The translations under genes and the position numbers were made by a program. From Ruegeria atlantica (GTDB lineage Bacteria; Pseudomonadota; Alphaproteobacteria; Rhodobacterales; Rhodobacteraceae): a stretch of DNA of 64,000 nt. The notes beneath the pieces are model-generated. The model made no database searches. It saw only the letters and a list, made by a program, of their open reading frames with translations, and had not been told where the DNA came from. Below are positions 1 to 8,696 of this stretch, in pieces. Position 1 is the first letter of the stretch, and every line of letters starts with the position of its first letter. The stretch lies in assembly GCF_013032455.1 (NCBI RefSeq), contig NZ_WQCF01000001.1:682001-746000 (forward strand), written 5' to 3'.

Positions 1-332
1 GGCTGGAGCTTTGCGCGACCAACCCGTCGGTGTATTCTGACACCGTAAGCGCGATCCGTACGCCGAACGGTTTCAACGCCACGGATATCGTTACCCATGC
101 TGCCGACAAATACGGCGTTGCCTTCGGCGTTGGCCTTGGTGAAGTCGCCGGCAAGGTATTCCGCATCGGACACTTGGGCAGCCTGACGGATGTCATGGCC
201 CTTTCCGGGATCGCCACCGCTGAAATGTGCATGGCAGATCTGGGTCTGAACATCGAACTGGGCTCGGGCGTAGCGGCTGCGCAGGAATACTATCGCGGTC
301 ATCCCGCGGCCGTTCAAAAGGACGCCGCATGA
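1..332 (+). CDS. bhcA: aspartate-glyoxylate aminotransferase BhcA, C-terminal part
   Basis: The reading frame is open from the first base, so only the last 109 residues of the gene lie in the window. They match the C-terminal small domain of a fold-type I PLP aminotransferase of the serine-glyoxylate/alanine-glyoxylate group, with the recognisable end motif FRIGHLG. In the beta-hydroxyaspartate cycle BhcA converts glyoxylate to glycine using aspartate as amino donor. The stop codon overlaps an ATG in an ATGA arrangement, and bhcB, bhcC and bhcD follow, which is what assigns this fragment to BhcA rather than to a generic serine-glyoxylate aminotransferase. The catalytic lysine is outside the window. 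Confidence 0.85.
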   Translation, partial: LELCATNPSVYSDTVSAIRTPNGFNATDIVTHAADKYGVAFGVGLGEVAGKVFRIGHLGSLTDVMALSGIATAEMCMADLGLNIELGSGVAAAQEYYRGHPAAVQKDAA

Positions 333-346
333 TGAAGGATTGCAAC

Positions 347-1300
347 ATGTACATCCCTACTTATGAGGACATGCTCGCGGCTCATACCCGGATCGAGCCC
401 TATATCCGCCGCACGCCGGTACGGACATCCGACTATCTCAACGAACTGACCGGTGCGCAGCTGTTCTTCAAATGCGAGAACTTTCAGGAACCGGGCGCCT
501 TCAAGGTACGAGGCGCCACCAACGCGGTGTTCGGGCTTGATGATGAGCAAGCAAAAAAAGGCGTCGCAACCCATTCCTCGGGCAACCATGCGTCGTGCCT
601 GTCCTATGCGGCTATGAAGCGGGGCATTCCCTGCAATGTTGTGATGCCGCGCACGGCACCGCAGGCGAAAAAAGACACAGTTCGCCGCTATGGTGGGAAG
701 ATCACGGAATGTGAACCCTCCACTTCGTCTCGCGAGGCGACCTTTGCCGAGGTTCAGGCGGCCACGGGTGGGGACTTTGTACACCCCTACAATGATCCGC
801 GCGTGATCGCCGGACAGGGCACATGCTCACGCGAGTTCATTGAACAGACCGACGGCCTGGATGCTGTTGTTGCGCCCATCGGCGGTGGCGGCATGGTATC
901 CGGCACCTGCCTGACCTTGTCTACCTTGGCACCGGAAACAGCGATCATCGCGGCAGAGCCTGAACAGGCTGATGATGCCTATCGCAGCTTCAAGGCTGGC
1001 CACATCATTGCGGATGACGCACCGAAAACGATTGCCGACGGGCTGCTGGTGCCGCTGAAGGGCCTCACCTGGCACTTCGTGTCCAACCACGTCTCTGAAA
1101 TCTACACAGCTTCAGAGCAAGAGATCATCGACGCGATGAAACTGACGTGGAAGCACCTGCGGATCGTAATGGAGCCATCCTCGGCCGTGCCGTTGGCAAC
1201 AGTTCTAAAGAACCCGGACACATTCAAAGGCAAGCGTGTCGGCCTGATCATAACTGGAGGCAATGTCGATCTGGACAAGCTGCCCTGGCTGAACACGTGA
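347..1300 (+). CDS. bhcB: beta-hydroxyaspartate dehydratase BhcB
   Basis: A 317-residue fold-type II PLP enzyme of the threonine/serine dehydratase family. In the BHAC it dehydrates erythro-beta-hydroxyaspartate to iminosuccinate. Visible signatures are the PLP-lysine motif GAFKVRGA near residues 50-57 and the phosphate-binding glycine loop PIGGGGMVSG. I chose the ATG at 347 because AAGGA sits seven bases before it and the protein then begins MYIPTYEDM; ATGs at 329 and 332 are in frame but lack this site. It follows bhcA directly. A biosynthetic threonine dehydratase would carry a C-terminal ACT regulatory domain, which is absent here. The assignment to BhcB rests on the four-gene context. 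Confidence 0.9.
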   Translation: MYIPTYEDMLAAHTRIEPYIRRTPVRTSDYLNELTGAQLFFKCENFQEPGAFKVRGATNAVFGLDDEQAKKGVATHSSGNHASCLSYAAMKRGIPCNVVMPRTAPQAKKDTVRRYGGKITECEPSTSSREATFAEVQAATGGDFVHPYNDPRVIAGQGTCSREFIEQTDGLDAVVAPIGGGGMVSGTCLTLSTLAPETAIIAAEPEQADDAYRSFKAGHIIADDAPKTIADGLLVPLKGLTWHFVSNHVSEIYTASEQEIIDAMKLTWKHLRIVMEPSSAVPLATVLKNPDTFKGKRVGLIITGGNVDLDKLPWLNT

Positions 1301-1327
1301 CATCAATCCCGACATAGGAATACGGAA

Positions 1328-2491
1328 ATGAAAGATATGACCAATCTCGACAATTTCGAAGTAGGCTATGACATTCCGGCCAAGCCCGGAATGGATGAAG
1401 TAGATATCCAAACCCCTAGCCTTGTGCTGGATCTCGACGCGCTTGAGCGTAACATCAAGAAGATGGGCGACTATGCCAAGGCGCATGGCATGCGTCACCG
1501 CGTGCATGGAAAGATGCACAAGTCTGTGGACGTGGCCAAGCTACAGGAGAAAATCGGCGGCGCTGTAGGTGTCTGCTGTCAGAAAGTTTCTGAGGCGGAA
1601 GTTTTCGTTCGCGGCGGCATCAAGGACGTTCTGGTTTCGAACCAAGTGCGAGACCCTGCCAAAATCGATCGTCTTGCCAGCCTGCCAAAGCTGGGCAGCC
1701 GCATCATCGTTTGTGTTGATGATCTGGATAATGTTGCAGATCTTTCGGGTGCGGCTGTCGATCACGGGACACAGTTGGAGGTCTTCGTTGAAATCGACTG
1801 CGGTGCAGGACGTTGCGGCGTGACCACGACACCGGCCGTGATCGAGATTGCCAAAGCTGTAGAGGCCGCCGACAACCTGAAATTCACCGGCATCCAAGCC
1901 TATCAAGGCGCGATGCAGCACCTCGACAGCTACGAGGCACGCAAGGAAAAGCTAGATACCGCGATCGCGATGGTGAAAGACGCCGTTGAGGGCCTGAAAG
2001 CCGAAGGCATCGAATGCGAGCTGGTCTCGGGCGGTGGCACCGGTTCCTACTATTTCGAGTCCAACTCGGGCGTATACAATGAGCTGCAGTGCGGGTCCTA
2101 CGCCTTCATGGATGCCGATTACGGCCGTATTCTGGACCAGGACGGCAACCGGATCGACCAGGGTGAGTGGGAAAATGCCTTCTTCATCCTGACCAGCGTC
2201 ATGAGCCACGCCAAGGCGGACAAGGCGATCGTCGATGCGGGTCTTAAGGCGCAGTCGGTCGATAGCGGCCTGCCGGTTGTCTTTGGCCGCAACGATGTCG
2301 AATACATTAAATGTTCCGACGAACATGGCGTCGTCATGGACCCGAACGGGGTGCTGCAGGTGAACGACAAGTTGAAACTGGTGCCGGGGCACTGCGACCC
2401 GACCGCAAATGTACACGATTGGTATGTCGGCGTTCGCAACGGCAAGGTCGAATCCGTCTGGCCGGTGTCCGCGCGCGGCCGCGCTTATTAA
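1328..2491 (+). CDS. bhcC: beta-hydroxyaspartate aldolase BhcC
   Basis: A 387-residue protein of the D-threonine aldolase / alanine racemase-like fold-type III PLP family. In the BHAC it condenses glycine and glyoxylate to erythro-beta-hydroxyaspartate. The N-terminal barrel carries VHGKMHKS near residue 62, matching the PLP-lysine motif of D-threonine aldolases, and the C-terminal beta domain has the metal-site-like stretch PGHCDP. AGGAA lies seven bases before the chosen ATG; a second in-frame ATG at 1337 is possible. It begins 27 bases after bhcB and is followed by two hairpins before bhcD. The family alone would also allow D-threonine aldolase; the operon makes BhcC the better reading. 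Confidence 0.9.
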   Translation: MKDMTNLDNFEVGYDIPAKPGMDEVDIQTPSLVLDLDALERNIKKMGDYAKAHGMRHRVHGKMHKSVDVAKLQEKIGGAVGVCCQKVSEAEVFVRGGIKDVLVSNQVRDPAKIDRLASLPKLGSRIIVCVDDLDNVADLSGAAVDHGTQLEVFVEIDCGAGRCGVTTTPAVIEIAKAVEAADNLKFTGIQAYQGAMQHLDSYEARKEKLDTAIAMVKDAVEGLKAEGIECELVSGGGTGSYYFESNSGVYNELQCGSYAFMDADYGRILDQDGNRIDQGEWENAFFILTSVMSHAKADKAIVDAGLKAQSVDSGLPVVFGRNDVEYIKCSDEHGVVMDPNGVLQVNDKLKLVPGHCDPTANVHDWYVGVRNGKVESVWPVSARGRAY

Positions 2492-2514
2492 TCCAGCCTT
2501 ATAAAGGTAGGGAG

Positions 2515-2582
2515 GTCCGGCTCGGGAGTAGCCGGACAGCCGCCCGTGTGTATGCTCTCCTTCCGGCGGTGGCACACGGGCG
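2515..2582 (+). other. two tandem RNA hairpins between bhcC and bhcD
   Basis: Two perfect inverted repeats lie in the 115-base gap. The first is GTCCGGCT (2515-2522) pairing with AGCCGGAC (2530-2537) around a seven-base loop. The second is CGCCCGTGTG (2541-2550) pairing with CACACGGGCG (2573-2582) around 22 bases. Neither is followed by a T tract, so they do not look like simple terminators. I infer a role in mRNA processing or in setting bhcD expression relative to bhcABC. Confidence 0.6.
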
Positions 2583-2606
2583 CACGAATTTTGAGTGGAG
2601 AAAGAC

Positions 2607-3572
2607 ATGTTGATCGTACCCGAGCGTGAAATCGCTGACCTGATGACCCGCCAAGCGGCCTTTGATGCCGTCGAAAGGGTCTTTGCTGCAATGGCGTCGG
2701 GCGACGCCTATAACTTTCCCGTCGTGCGCGAAGCCATCGGGCATGAAGACGCGCTTTATGGCTTTAAGGGCGGCTTCGACCGCGCGGGCCTGACACTTGG
2801 CCTGAAAGCGGGTGGATATTGGCCGAACAACCTGGAAAAACGCGGGCTGATCAACCACCAATCGACCGTTTTTCTTTTTGACCCCGATACCGGAAAACCA
2901 TCGGCGATGGTGGGCGGCAATCTGCTGACTGCCCTGCGAACAGCGGCGGCCTCTTCCGTGTCGATCAAACACCTCGCTCGCGCAGACGCCAAAGTGATTG
3001 GCATGATTGGCGCTGGCCACCAGGCAGCCTTTCAGCTTCGTGCTGCGTTGGAGCAGCGCGATTTTGAAAAGGTCATAGGCTGGAACTACCACCCTGAGAT
3101 GTTGCCGAATATCGAGAAGGTCGCCAACGAAGCCGGCGTTCCCTTCGAAGCGGTCGAACTGGACGGGATGACAGAGGCTGATGTGATCATCTCGATCACC
3201 TCTGCATTTGCACCGTCGCTGATGGCGGACCATGTCAGCCCCGGAACTCATGTCGCCTGTATGGGAACAGACACCAAGGGCAAGCAAGAGGTGGAAGCAG
3301 CACTGCTGGCCAAAGCAGGTGTCTTCACGGACGAAGTCGCGCAATCCATCACCATCGGCGAAGCACAGCACGCAATGGCGCAGGGCCTGATCAAAGAAGG
3401 CGACGTGGCGCAGCTTGGCGCCGTCATTAACGGCACAAACCCGGGCCGGACATCAGACGATCAGATAACACTGTTCGATGGCACAGGCGTAGGTCTTCAG
3501 GATCTCGCAGTCGCCGCATCTGTGGTTGAACTTGCCGTTCAAAAAGGAATCGCAATCGAAGTCGATTTCTGA
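2607..3572 (+). CDS. bhcD: iminosuccinate reductase BhcD
   Basis: A 321-residue member of the ornithine cyclodeaminase / mu-crystallin family. In the BHAC it reduces iminosuccinate to aspartate, regenerating the amino donor for BhcA. The Rossmann dinucleotide motif IGAGHQAAFQ sits near residue 135, and the conserved KAGGYWPNN stretch lies upstream. I chose ATG 2607, with GGAG six bases before it, over the upstream in-frame GTG at 2595. It is the last gene of the bhcABCD operon and is followed by a strong intrinsic terminator. On family alone it could be annotated ornithine cyclodeaminase; the neighbours argue against that. Confidence 0.9.
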   Translation: MLIVPEREIADLMTRQAAFDAVERVFAAMASGDAYNFPVVREAIGHEDALYGFKGGFDRAGLTLGLKAGGYWPNNLEKRGLINHQSTVFLFDPDTGKPSAMVGGNLLTALRTAAASSVSIKHLARADAKVIGMIGAGHQAAFQLRAALEQRDFEKVIGWNYHPEMLPNIEKVANEAGVPFEAVELDGMTEADVIISITSAFAPSLMADHVSPGTHVACMGTDTKGKQEVEAALLAKAGVFTDEVAQSITIGEAQHAMAQGLIKEGDVAQLGAVINGTNPGRTSDDQITLFDGTGVGLQDLAVAASVVELAVQKGIAIEVDF

Positions 3573-3732
3573 AGGCATCTGAGTGCAACCGGTCCTTGCT
3601 GACAGGTTGCACTGGTTTTAAGAATTCCTGTCTGACGAATGCCTGAAGCCGCGGGCCAACCTGTCACTTCCGCCATTCGAGTTGGTGAAATGATACCGTT
3701 TTCCACAACGGACGGAATTCCGGACAATAAAG

Positions 3733-3760
3733 CGGCGTGCCATGGCGCGCCGTTTTTTTT
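3733..3760 (+). terminator. Rho-independent terminator of the bhc operon
   Basis: CGGCGTGC (3733-3740), loop CATG, GCGCGCCG (3745-3752) with one G-U pair, followed by eight T residues. It lies 160 bases after bhcD and ends bhc transcription before the convergent purine permease gene. Confidence 0.9.
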
Positions 3761-3767
3761 GTCTGTA

Positions 3768-3786
3768 GTGGCGCTCAGAGCGCCAC
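3768..3786 (-). terminator. candidate terminator hairpin of the permease transcript
   Basis: GTGGCGCT (3768-3775), three-base loop, AGCGCCAC (3779-3786), a perfect 8-bp stem starting ten bases past the permease stop on the minus strand. No clear U tract follows, so termination here may be weak or factor-dependent. Together with the bhc terminator it separates the two convergent operons. Confidence 0.5.
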
Positions 3787-3795
3787 CTTCATCCA

Positions 3796-5220
3796 TCATA
3801 CGTGATCATCATGTTCGATGGAGCCAAGGCCATGACCCGCCATGCCACCAGAAACCTCTTCCGTGGCTTCGTCCGAAAGCTCCTCGGGCAGAACCAGGTT
3901 CAAAACAATCGCGATGACCGCAGCGGGAAGGATACCAGATGTGGCCAGAACCTTCAGAGTGCCCGGAAGATACTGCAGGGCACCGGGTTCTAGCTGCAAA
4001 CCCAAACCAAGGCTCAGCGAAATCGCAAAGATCACCATGTTGCGGCGGTTCCAGTTCACGTCCGACAGCATCGAAACACCCGCCGCAACCACCATTCCGA
4101 ACATCACGATGACACCGCCGCCAAGGACCTCGATCGGGATCGACGAAATAATCGCACCAATTTTAGGAACAAGGCCGCACACAATCAGAAAGAGCGCGCC
4201 GATAGTAACGACCATTCGGCTCATCACGCCGGTCATGGCGATTAAGCCAACGTTCTGACTGAACGACGTGTTCGGCAACGCGCCAAAGAGACCAGAAATC
4301 GCGGTGCCGATACCATCGGCGTAAGTAGCACCCTCAATTTCCTTGTCGGTTGCTTCCCGTCCCGCACCCCCTTTGGTGATACCGGATACATCCCCGACGG
4401 TTTCAACAGCCGACACAAAGGACATTGCACAGAAACCAATGATGGCCGCGACCGAGAACTCAATACCGAAATGCAGCGGGTTCGGAAGTGCGAACGACGC
4501 TGCACGACCGACATTGCCCAAATTTACTTGGCCAAGAGCAAAAGCTACGGCGTATCCGACGAGCAGGCCAATCAGAACTGCCGACACCGACAGCATGCCC
4601 CGCGCAAAAAACTTCAGCCCAAGCGTTACGACGATCACAATTCCGGCCATGAACCAGTTTAGGCCCGAACCGTATTCCTCGGTGCCGATAGCTGGCACAC
4701 CACCGGCGGCGTACTGAACGCCGACCTTAACCAGCGCCAAGCCGATCATGGTCACCACTAGACCTGTAACTAAAGGCGGAAGCGCAAAGCGAATACGCCC
4801 AATGAACAAACCAAGGAAGGCGTGAAACAAACCACCAACAACAATGCCCCCCATCAGGACCGCAATGGCATCAACGCCCTTCCCCACCACCAACGGGATC
4901 ATGATCGGGATGAAGGCAAACGACGTGCCCTGCACGATGGGCAGACGGGCACCAACAGGACCCACACCGATAGACTGGAACAAAGTAGCGACGCCCGCAA
5001 AGAACATCGACATTTGGATCATGTAGATCATCTGCGGAAAATCGGGACTGTTCGAACCAAACCCGAACCCGGCCGCGCCGCAAACGATAATGGCTGGCGT
5101 GACATTGGACACGAACATCGCCAGCACATGCTGAATTCCCAGTGGCACCGCCTTTACGAGTGGCGGAGTGTAATTCGGATCGCGGAGTTGTTCCGGCGTT
5201 CCGATGGTTGCATCTGAAAT
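3796..5220 (-). CDS. uracil-xanthine permease family (NCS2) transporter
   Basis: A polytopic inner-membrane protein of the nucleobase:cation symporter-2 family (UraA, PbuX, UacT). It is likely to import xanthine, urate or another purine for the adjacent pathway. The text shows about a dozen hydrophobic segments and NCS2-like signatures such as QGTSFAFIPI and the TM10-type stretch GALPNTSFSQNVG. The first ATG/GTG is the GTG at 5148 (450 residues). Upstream, the frame continues through SDATIGTPEQLRDPNYTPP, which looks like the family's N-terminus, back to an ATT at 5218-5220 preceded by GGGAGGAA. I therefore set the start at ATT 5220 (474 residues) with caution. It is downstream of allA in the same direction. 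Confidence 0.85.
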   Translation of the reverse strand: MSDATIGTPEQLRDPNYTPPLVKAVPLGIQHVLAMFVSNVTPAIIVCGAAGFGFGSNSPDFPQMIYMIQMSMFFAGVATLFQSIGVGPVGARLPIVQGTSFAFIPIMIPLVVGKGVDAIAVLMGGIVVGGLFHAFLGLFIGRIRFALPPLVTGLVVTMIGLALVKVGVQYAAGGVPAIGTEEYGSGLNWFMAGIVIVVTLGLKFFARGMLSVSAVLIGLLVGYAVAFALGQVNLGNVGRAASFALPNPLHFGIEFSVAAIIGFCAMSFVSAVETVGDVSGITKGGAGREATDKEIEGATYADGIGTAISGLFGALPNTSFSQNVGLIAMTGVMSRMVVTIGALFLIVCGLVPKIGAIISSIPIEVLGGGVIVMFGMVVAAGVSMLSDVNWNRRNMVIFAISLSLGLGLQLEPGALQYLPGTLKVLATSGILPAAVIAIVLNLVLPEELSDEATEEVSGGMAGHGLGSIEHDDHV

Positions 5221-5274
5221 TCGGCCGTTCCTCCCTAGAAGTTCGCAAACCGGCTCTTCTTCCGGCCACGAACC

Positions 5275-5760
5275 TCACTCCGTGATTGTAAAAGCCTCCT
5301 CGAACCAATGCTCTTCGAGGTTGGGCCCGGCTCCAATTCGGTCGACCACCGCAAAAAGTCCGGGTGCATGAAGCGGGGTCAGTACGCCATGCCAAGTGTT
5401 GCGATGATAATTCACGCCCTGCCCGGGCGTCGTTTTGAAGGCGATTGGCTGTCCTGGCCTGCCGTCTTGGTCCGGGGCGACAACCACAACAAAAGGCTTA
5501 TCGGACAAAGGCAGAAACGCCTGACTGCCATCTGGGTGGCGCTCGACCATTTCCAGTTTGATCGGAAGGCTAAAGGCTTCGGACTGAAACACGCTGATCC
5601 CAGCGCGTCCGTCGTTGAAATCCAAAGTGGCCCGATCGTGGTACCGCGCACACTTACCCTGATTGATGAATTTATCCACTTGGCCCGCCACCTCGATGAC
5701 ATCTCCAAATGGTGAAAAAGCCTCTGACGTCAGGGGCTGGAGTTTCAAGGCGACTGTCAT
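5275..5760 (-). CDS. allA: ureidoglycolate lyase
   Basis: A 161-residue cupin-fold protein of the AllA family. The enzyme cleaves ureidoglycolate to glyoxylate and urea, the last step of allantoin degradation before glyoxylate metabolism. It opens with LTSEAFSPFGDVIE, the family's typical N-terminus, and carries the metal/substrate motif YHRNTWHGVLTPL near residues 118-130. Length is normal. Its ATG overlaps the stop of the allantoinase/UraD fusion by four bases (ATGA), so the two are translationally coupled. Its glyoxylate product is the substrate of the convergent bhc operon 1.7 kb away. Confidence 0.93.
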   Translation of the reverse strand: MTVALKLQPLTSEAFSPFGDVIEVAGQVDKFINQGKCARYHDRATLDFNDGRAGISVFQSEAFSLPIKLEMVERHPDGSQAFLPLSDKPFVVVVAPDQDGRPGQPIAFKTTPGQGVNYHRNTWHGVLTPLHAPGLFAVVDRIGAGPNLEEHWFEEAFTITE

Positions 5761-7169
5761 TCCGAAAACTTCTCGATCAGGCGAAGTTCTGCAATCCGCT
5801 CAACCTGTCGGCAGGCTTCGGCAAATTCGGTGCCGCGGTCGCTATCAATGCGACGGTGAAAGGCTTCCAAAATACTGGCTTTCGAATTGTCCTTGACCGC
5901 TATGATGAACGGAAAGCCGAATTTTGAAGTGTAGGCCTCGTTCAGCGCCGTGAATGTTGCGCGCTCTTCATCGGTCAACATATCCAGACCAGCCCCGGCC
6001 TGCTCCGCCGTACTTTCCTTTGTCAGACGTCCAGCAGCCGCAAGCTTGCCCGCCAAATCAGGGTGGGCCGTCAGGACGCCGAGGCGTTGTTCCGCAGTTG
6101 CAGATCGGAACACCCGCGCCAGCGCATTGTGAACACCTGCAGCATTGTCATGCGTCGGGCCCAGCTCCAGAGCAAAGGCACCTTCGGCAATCCATGGGCT
6201 GTGTTCGAACACACCGCCAAATTCAGACACAAAGGTTGGCTGATCCATTTCTGAAGGGGTTAAGCCTTGCTTCGGTGGGTGCTCATTTGCCCAGTGGTCC
6301 GCAATCTGTTCGCGTGTGGCAAACCAGACACCGTCATGTTTCATGAAATGCTCCAACGCACGTTTCAGCGCCATTGCGCGGCCAGGTCGGCCAATCAACC
6401 GGCAGTGCAGACCAATTGAGAGCATCTTCGGCGCACCCGCCTCGCCTTCGGCATAGAGCATATCAAAGCTGTCTTTCAGATAGCTCTCGAACTGGTCGCC
6501 ATTGGTAAATCCGGCCTGAATCGCAAAGCGCATATCATTGCAATCCAGGGTATAAGGCATGATCAGTTGATCCTTGCCCCCGGCCTTGGTCCAGTAAGGC
6601 AAATCATCAGCGTAGCTGTCGGCAATATAGGCAAAGTCGCCTACCTCAGCTGCCAGATCGACCGTATTCATAGAACAGCGCCCCGTGTACCAACCGCGCG
6701 GCGGCTGGCCCGTGATCTCTGTGTGCAGCCGGATTGCTTCACGAATCTGGGCGCGCTCTTCTTCTGCGTCCATGTCCTTGTGTTCAATCCATTTCAACCC
6801 GTGGCTGGCAATCTCCCATCCCGCGTGCTTCATCGCTGCAACCTGCGCAGGTGCGCGGGCCAAAGCGGTGGCAACACCATACACAGTGACTGGCAAGTGC
6901 TGTAAAAGATTATGAACCCGCCAGAACCCGGCGCGGCTGCCATATTCGTAGATCGACTCCATGTTCCAGTGTCTTTGCCCTGGCCAAGGGGCCGCTCCGG
7001 TAATCTCGGACAGAAACGCTTCGGATGCCGCATCACCGTGCAGAACGTTGTTTTCGCCGCCCTCTTCATAATTCAGTACGATCTGAATCGCGATTTTGGC
7101 ATCATTTGGCCAGTTTGCTTTCGGCACTTCTTTACCGTAGCCGGTCATATCTCGTGGATAACGCGTCAC
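5757..7169 (-). CDS. puuE: bifunctional allantoinase (PuuE) / OHCU decarboxylase (UraD) fusion
   Basis: A 470-residue two-domain protein. Residues 1 to about 305 form a polysaccharide-deacetylase-like, cofactor-independent allantoinase (PuuE type), with MTGYGKEVP at the start and GWYTGRCSMNT in the core. It hydrolyses allantoin to allantoate. Residues about 310-470 form a 2-oxo-4-hydroxy-4-carboxy-5-ureidoimidazoline decarboxylase with the catalytic-site motif AHPDLAGKLA and the family motif FGFPFIIAVK. The two domains act at consecutive steps. The start is GTG, with AAGGA seven bases upstream. It is divergent from uraH, whose product feeds the UraD domain. The symbol puuE names only the first domain. 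Confidence 0.93.
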   Translation of the reverse strand: MTRYPRDMTGYGKEVPKANWPNDAKIAIQIVLNYEEGGENNVLHGDAASEAFLSEITGAAPWPGQRHWNMESIYEYGSRAGFWRVHNLLQHLPVTVYGVATALARAPAQVAAMKHAGWEIASHGLKWIEHKDMDAEEERAQIREAIRLHTEITGQPPRGWYTGRCSMNTVDLAAEVGDFAYIADSYADDLPYWTKAGGKDQLIMPYTLDCNDMRFAIQAGFTNGDQFESYLKDSFDMLYAEGEAGAPKMLSIGLHCRLIGRPGRAMALKRALEHFMKHDGVWFATREQIADHWANEHPPKQGLTPSEMDQPTFVSEFGGVFEHSPWIAEGAFALELGPTHDNAAGVHNALARVFRSATAEQRLGVLTAHPDLAGKLAAAGRLTKESTAEQAGAGLDMLTDEERATFTALNEAYTSKFGFPFIIAVKDNSKASILEAFHRRIDSDRGTEFAEACRQVERIAELRLIEKFSE

Positions 7170-7315
7170 ATCAATTTCCTTCTTCTTCTTTTGATCAATA
7201 CCCCAGATAATTTGAGATGTTTTTCAAAAAATACAGAAAGCAGCTTCGAATAGACAGCCTTTGCCACCTGGGAAGAAATCAGATTAGTAACTGAATAACT
7301 TGAGGAGTAGCACAA

Positions 7316-7669
7316 ATGACCGGTTACCTTACAACACATGTTCTGGACACGGCGCGGGGTTGCCCCGCTGAAGGATTGAAAGTCGAACTGTTTCGGATTG
7401 AGGGTACGGAACGTACTTTGCTGAAAACTCTGACCACCAATGACGATGGCAGGACGGACGAACAAATCTTGCCCGGGGCCGAGTTTTCAACCGGTGAATA
7501 CGAACTGATCTTCTATGCCGGAGAGTATCTCGATGCCTCTGGCACCCCGCCTGAGGACCCACGTTTTCTGAACGTGATACCGATCCGGTTTGGAATGTCC
7601 GAACACTCGCACTATCACGTGCCGCTGCTTCTTTCGCCCTTCGGGTACTCGACCTATCGCGGTAGCTGA
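7316..7669 (+). CDS. uraH: 5-hydroxyisourate hydrolase (transthyretin-related)
   Basis: A 117-residue transthyretin-like protein that hydrolyses 5-hydroxyisourate to OHCU. It has the N-terminal THVLDTARG motif, the internal [10 protein letters not shown] stretch and the diagnostic C-terminal YRGS tetrapeptide that separates HIU hydrolases from true transthyretins. No signal peptide is present, so it is cytoplasmic. GAGGAG lies nine bases before the ATG. It is transcribed divergently from the allantoinase/UraD fusion, and its 3' end is five bases from the convergent LysR gene, so the enzymes for the three urate-to-allantoin steps are interleaved here. Confidence 0.95.
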   Translation: MTGYLTTHVLDTARGCPAEGLKVELFRIEGTERTLLKTLTTNDDGRTDEQILPGAEFSTGEYELIFYAGEYLDASGTPPEDPRFLNVIPIRFGMSEHSHYHVPLLLSPFGYSTYRGS

Positions 7670-7674
7670 GCGGC

Positions 7675-8595
7675 CTATCGAGACGTATTTGATGCGGCAA
7701 TCGATGATCCAATGCGTTCTATAATGAACTCCATGAAAAGTCGCGTTTTGGGGTCCTGCATCCGACGGTGCGTAAACAGGCACGCCATCTGAATTGGTTC
7801 CGGGGGCGTTTTTACCGCCACTGGAACTAGGTCTCCGGCTTTAAGATGCTGAGCAATCTCAAATATCGGCTTTAACGCGATACCGTGACCGGCAAGTGCC
7901 CAATCCGTCAATACGTCGCCATCGTCTGACTCGTAACGTCCAGAGACGCGGAACCGTTTTGGTCCCTCATCAGTTCTCAGCAGCCATTGAAACTCGGTCG
8001 CACCCGGAAACCGCAAATTGAGGCATTCGTGCTGATCGGCGATAAGATCATCGCCGCTTTCGGGCTTCCCACGTTTTTTTATGTATTTCGGAGAGGCACA
8101 AAGAACTCTTTCAACATCAGCAATCTTGCGAATACGCAGATTGCTGTCCTCTGGTTGACCAAGAAAAAACGCAAGATCCAAACCTTCAGTGGTCAGGTCC
8201 ACCTTTCGATCCGTCAACCTTAGCCTAACATTCACCTCCGGGTATTCGGCCAGGAACTTTGGCACCTGCGGCGCAATCAATCTTCGTCCAACGCCCAATG
8301 GCGCTGCCACGTATAGTGACCCTTTCAGGTTCTCTGTAATATTGACGATTTGAGCTTCAGCGCGATCGACCGCTTCAAGTATCTCTGCGGCCCCGCGATA
8401 GAAAGATTTCCCCTGCTCAGTCGGCGTCAGGCTGCGTGTTGTACGCTGAAACAAGCGCACTCCAAGATGCTCCTCCAGTTGCGATATTCGGGCCGACGTT
8501 ACGGCCGGTGAAACCCTAAGGTCGCGGCCTGCAGCAGACATGCTGCCCAACTCGTAGACCCGGACAAAAGTTCTGATGTTATCAAGGTAAGACAT
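7675..8595 (-). CDS. LysR-family transcriptional regulator (purine cluster, copy 1)
   Basis: A 306-residue LysR-type regulator with an N-terminal winged helix-turn-helix (residues 1-60, GSMSAAGRDLRVSPAVTSAR) and a substrate-binding domain from about residue 88. It is divergent from puuD across a 101-base gap that contains a partial palindrome. It is clearly paralogous to the second LysR gene at 9994-10896: both begin MSY, share TTRS.TPTE, APLGVGRR, DRKVD and the block DDGDVLTDWALAG. The pair brackets puuD, so regulation of urate oxidation and xanthine dehydrogenase is the likely role. The effector is not visible from sequence. Confidence 0.9.
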   Translation of the reverse strand: MSYLDNIRTFVRVYELGSMSAAGRDLRVSPAVTSARISQLEEHLGVRLFQRTTRSLTPTEQGKSFYRGAAEILEAVDRAEAQIVNITENLKGSLYVAAPLGVGRRLIAPQVPKFLAEYPEVNVRLRLTDRKVDLTTEGLDLAFFLGQPEDSNLRIRKIADVERVLCASPKYIKKRGKPESGDDLIADQHECLNLRFPGATEFQWLLRTDEGPKRFRVSGRYESDDGDVLTDWALAGHGIALKPIFEIAQHLKAGDLVPVAVKTPPEPIQMACLFTHRRMQDPKTRLFMEFIIERIGSSIAASNTSR

Positions 8596-8615
8596 TTTTT
8601 TGCATTTTTTGATAC

Positions 8616-8634
8616 TGCTTGGTCTTTACCAGCA
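8616..8634. promoter_or_regulatory. candidate LysR operator between lysR copy 1 and puuD
   Basis: An imperfect palindrome, TGCTTGGTCTTTACCAGCA, with half-sites TGGT and ACCA, lies in the divergent gap. Position and dyad symmetry fit a LysR-type site, but its sequence differs from the better palindrome before xdhA. Assignment is inference. Confidence 0.3.
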
Positions 8635-8696
8635 ATACCAGAATAAAACAGTCTAGCATAGAGTTGCCGGAACCAAAGAATCTTGGGAGCAAAGCC

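Noticed and set aside
314-784. 156-residue frame antisense to bhcB
   Set aside because: Antisense shadow of a well-supported PLP enzyme gene; no domain or start signal.
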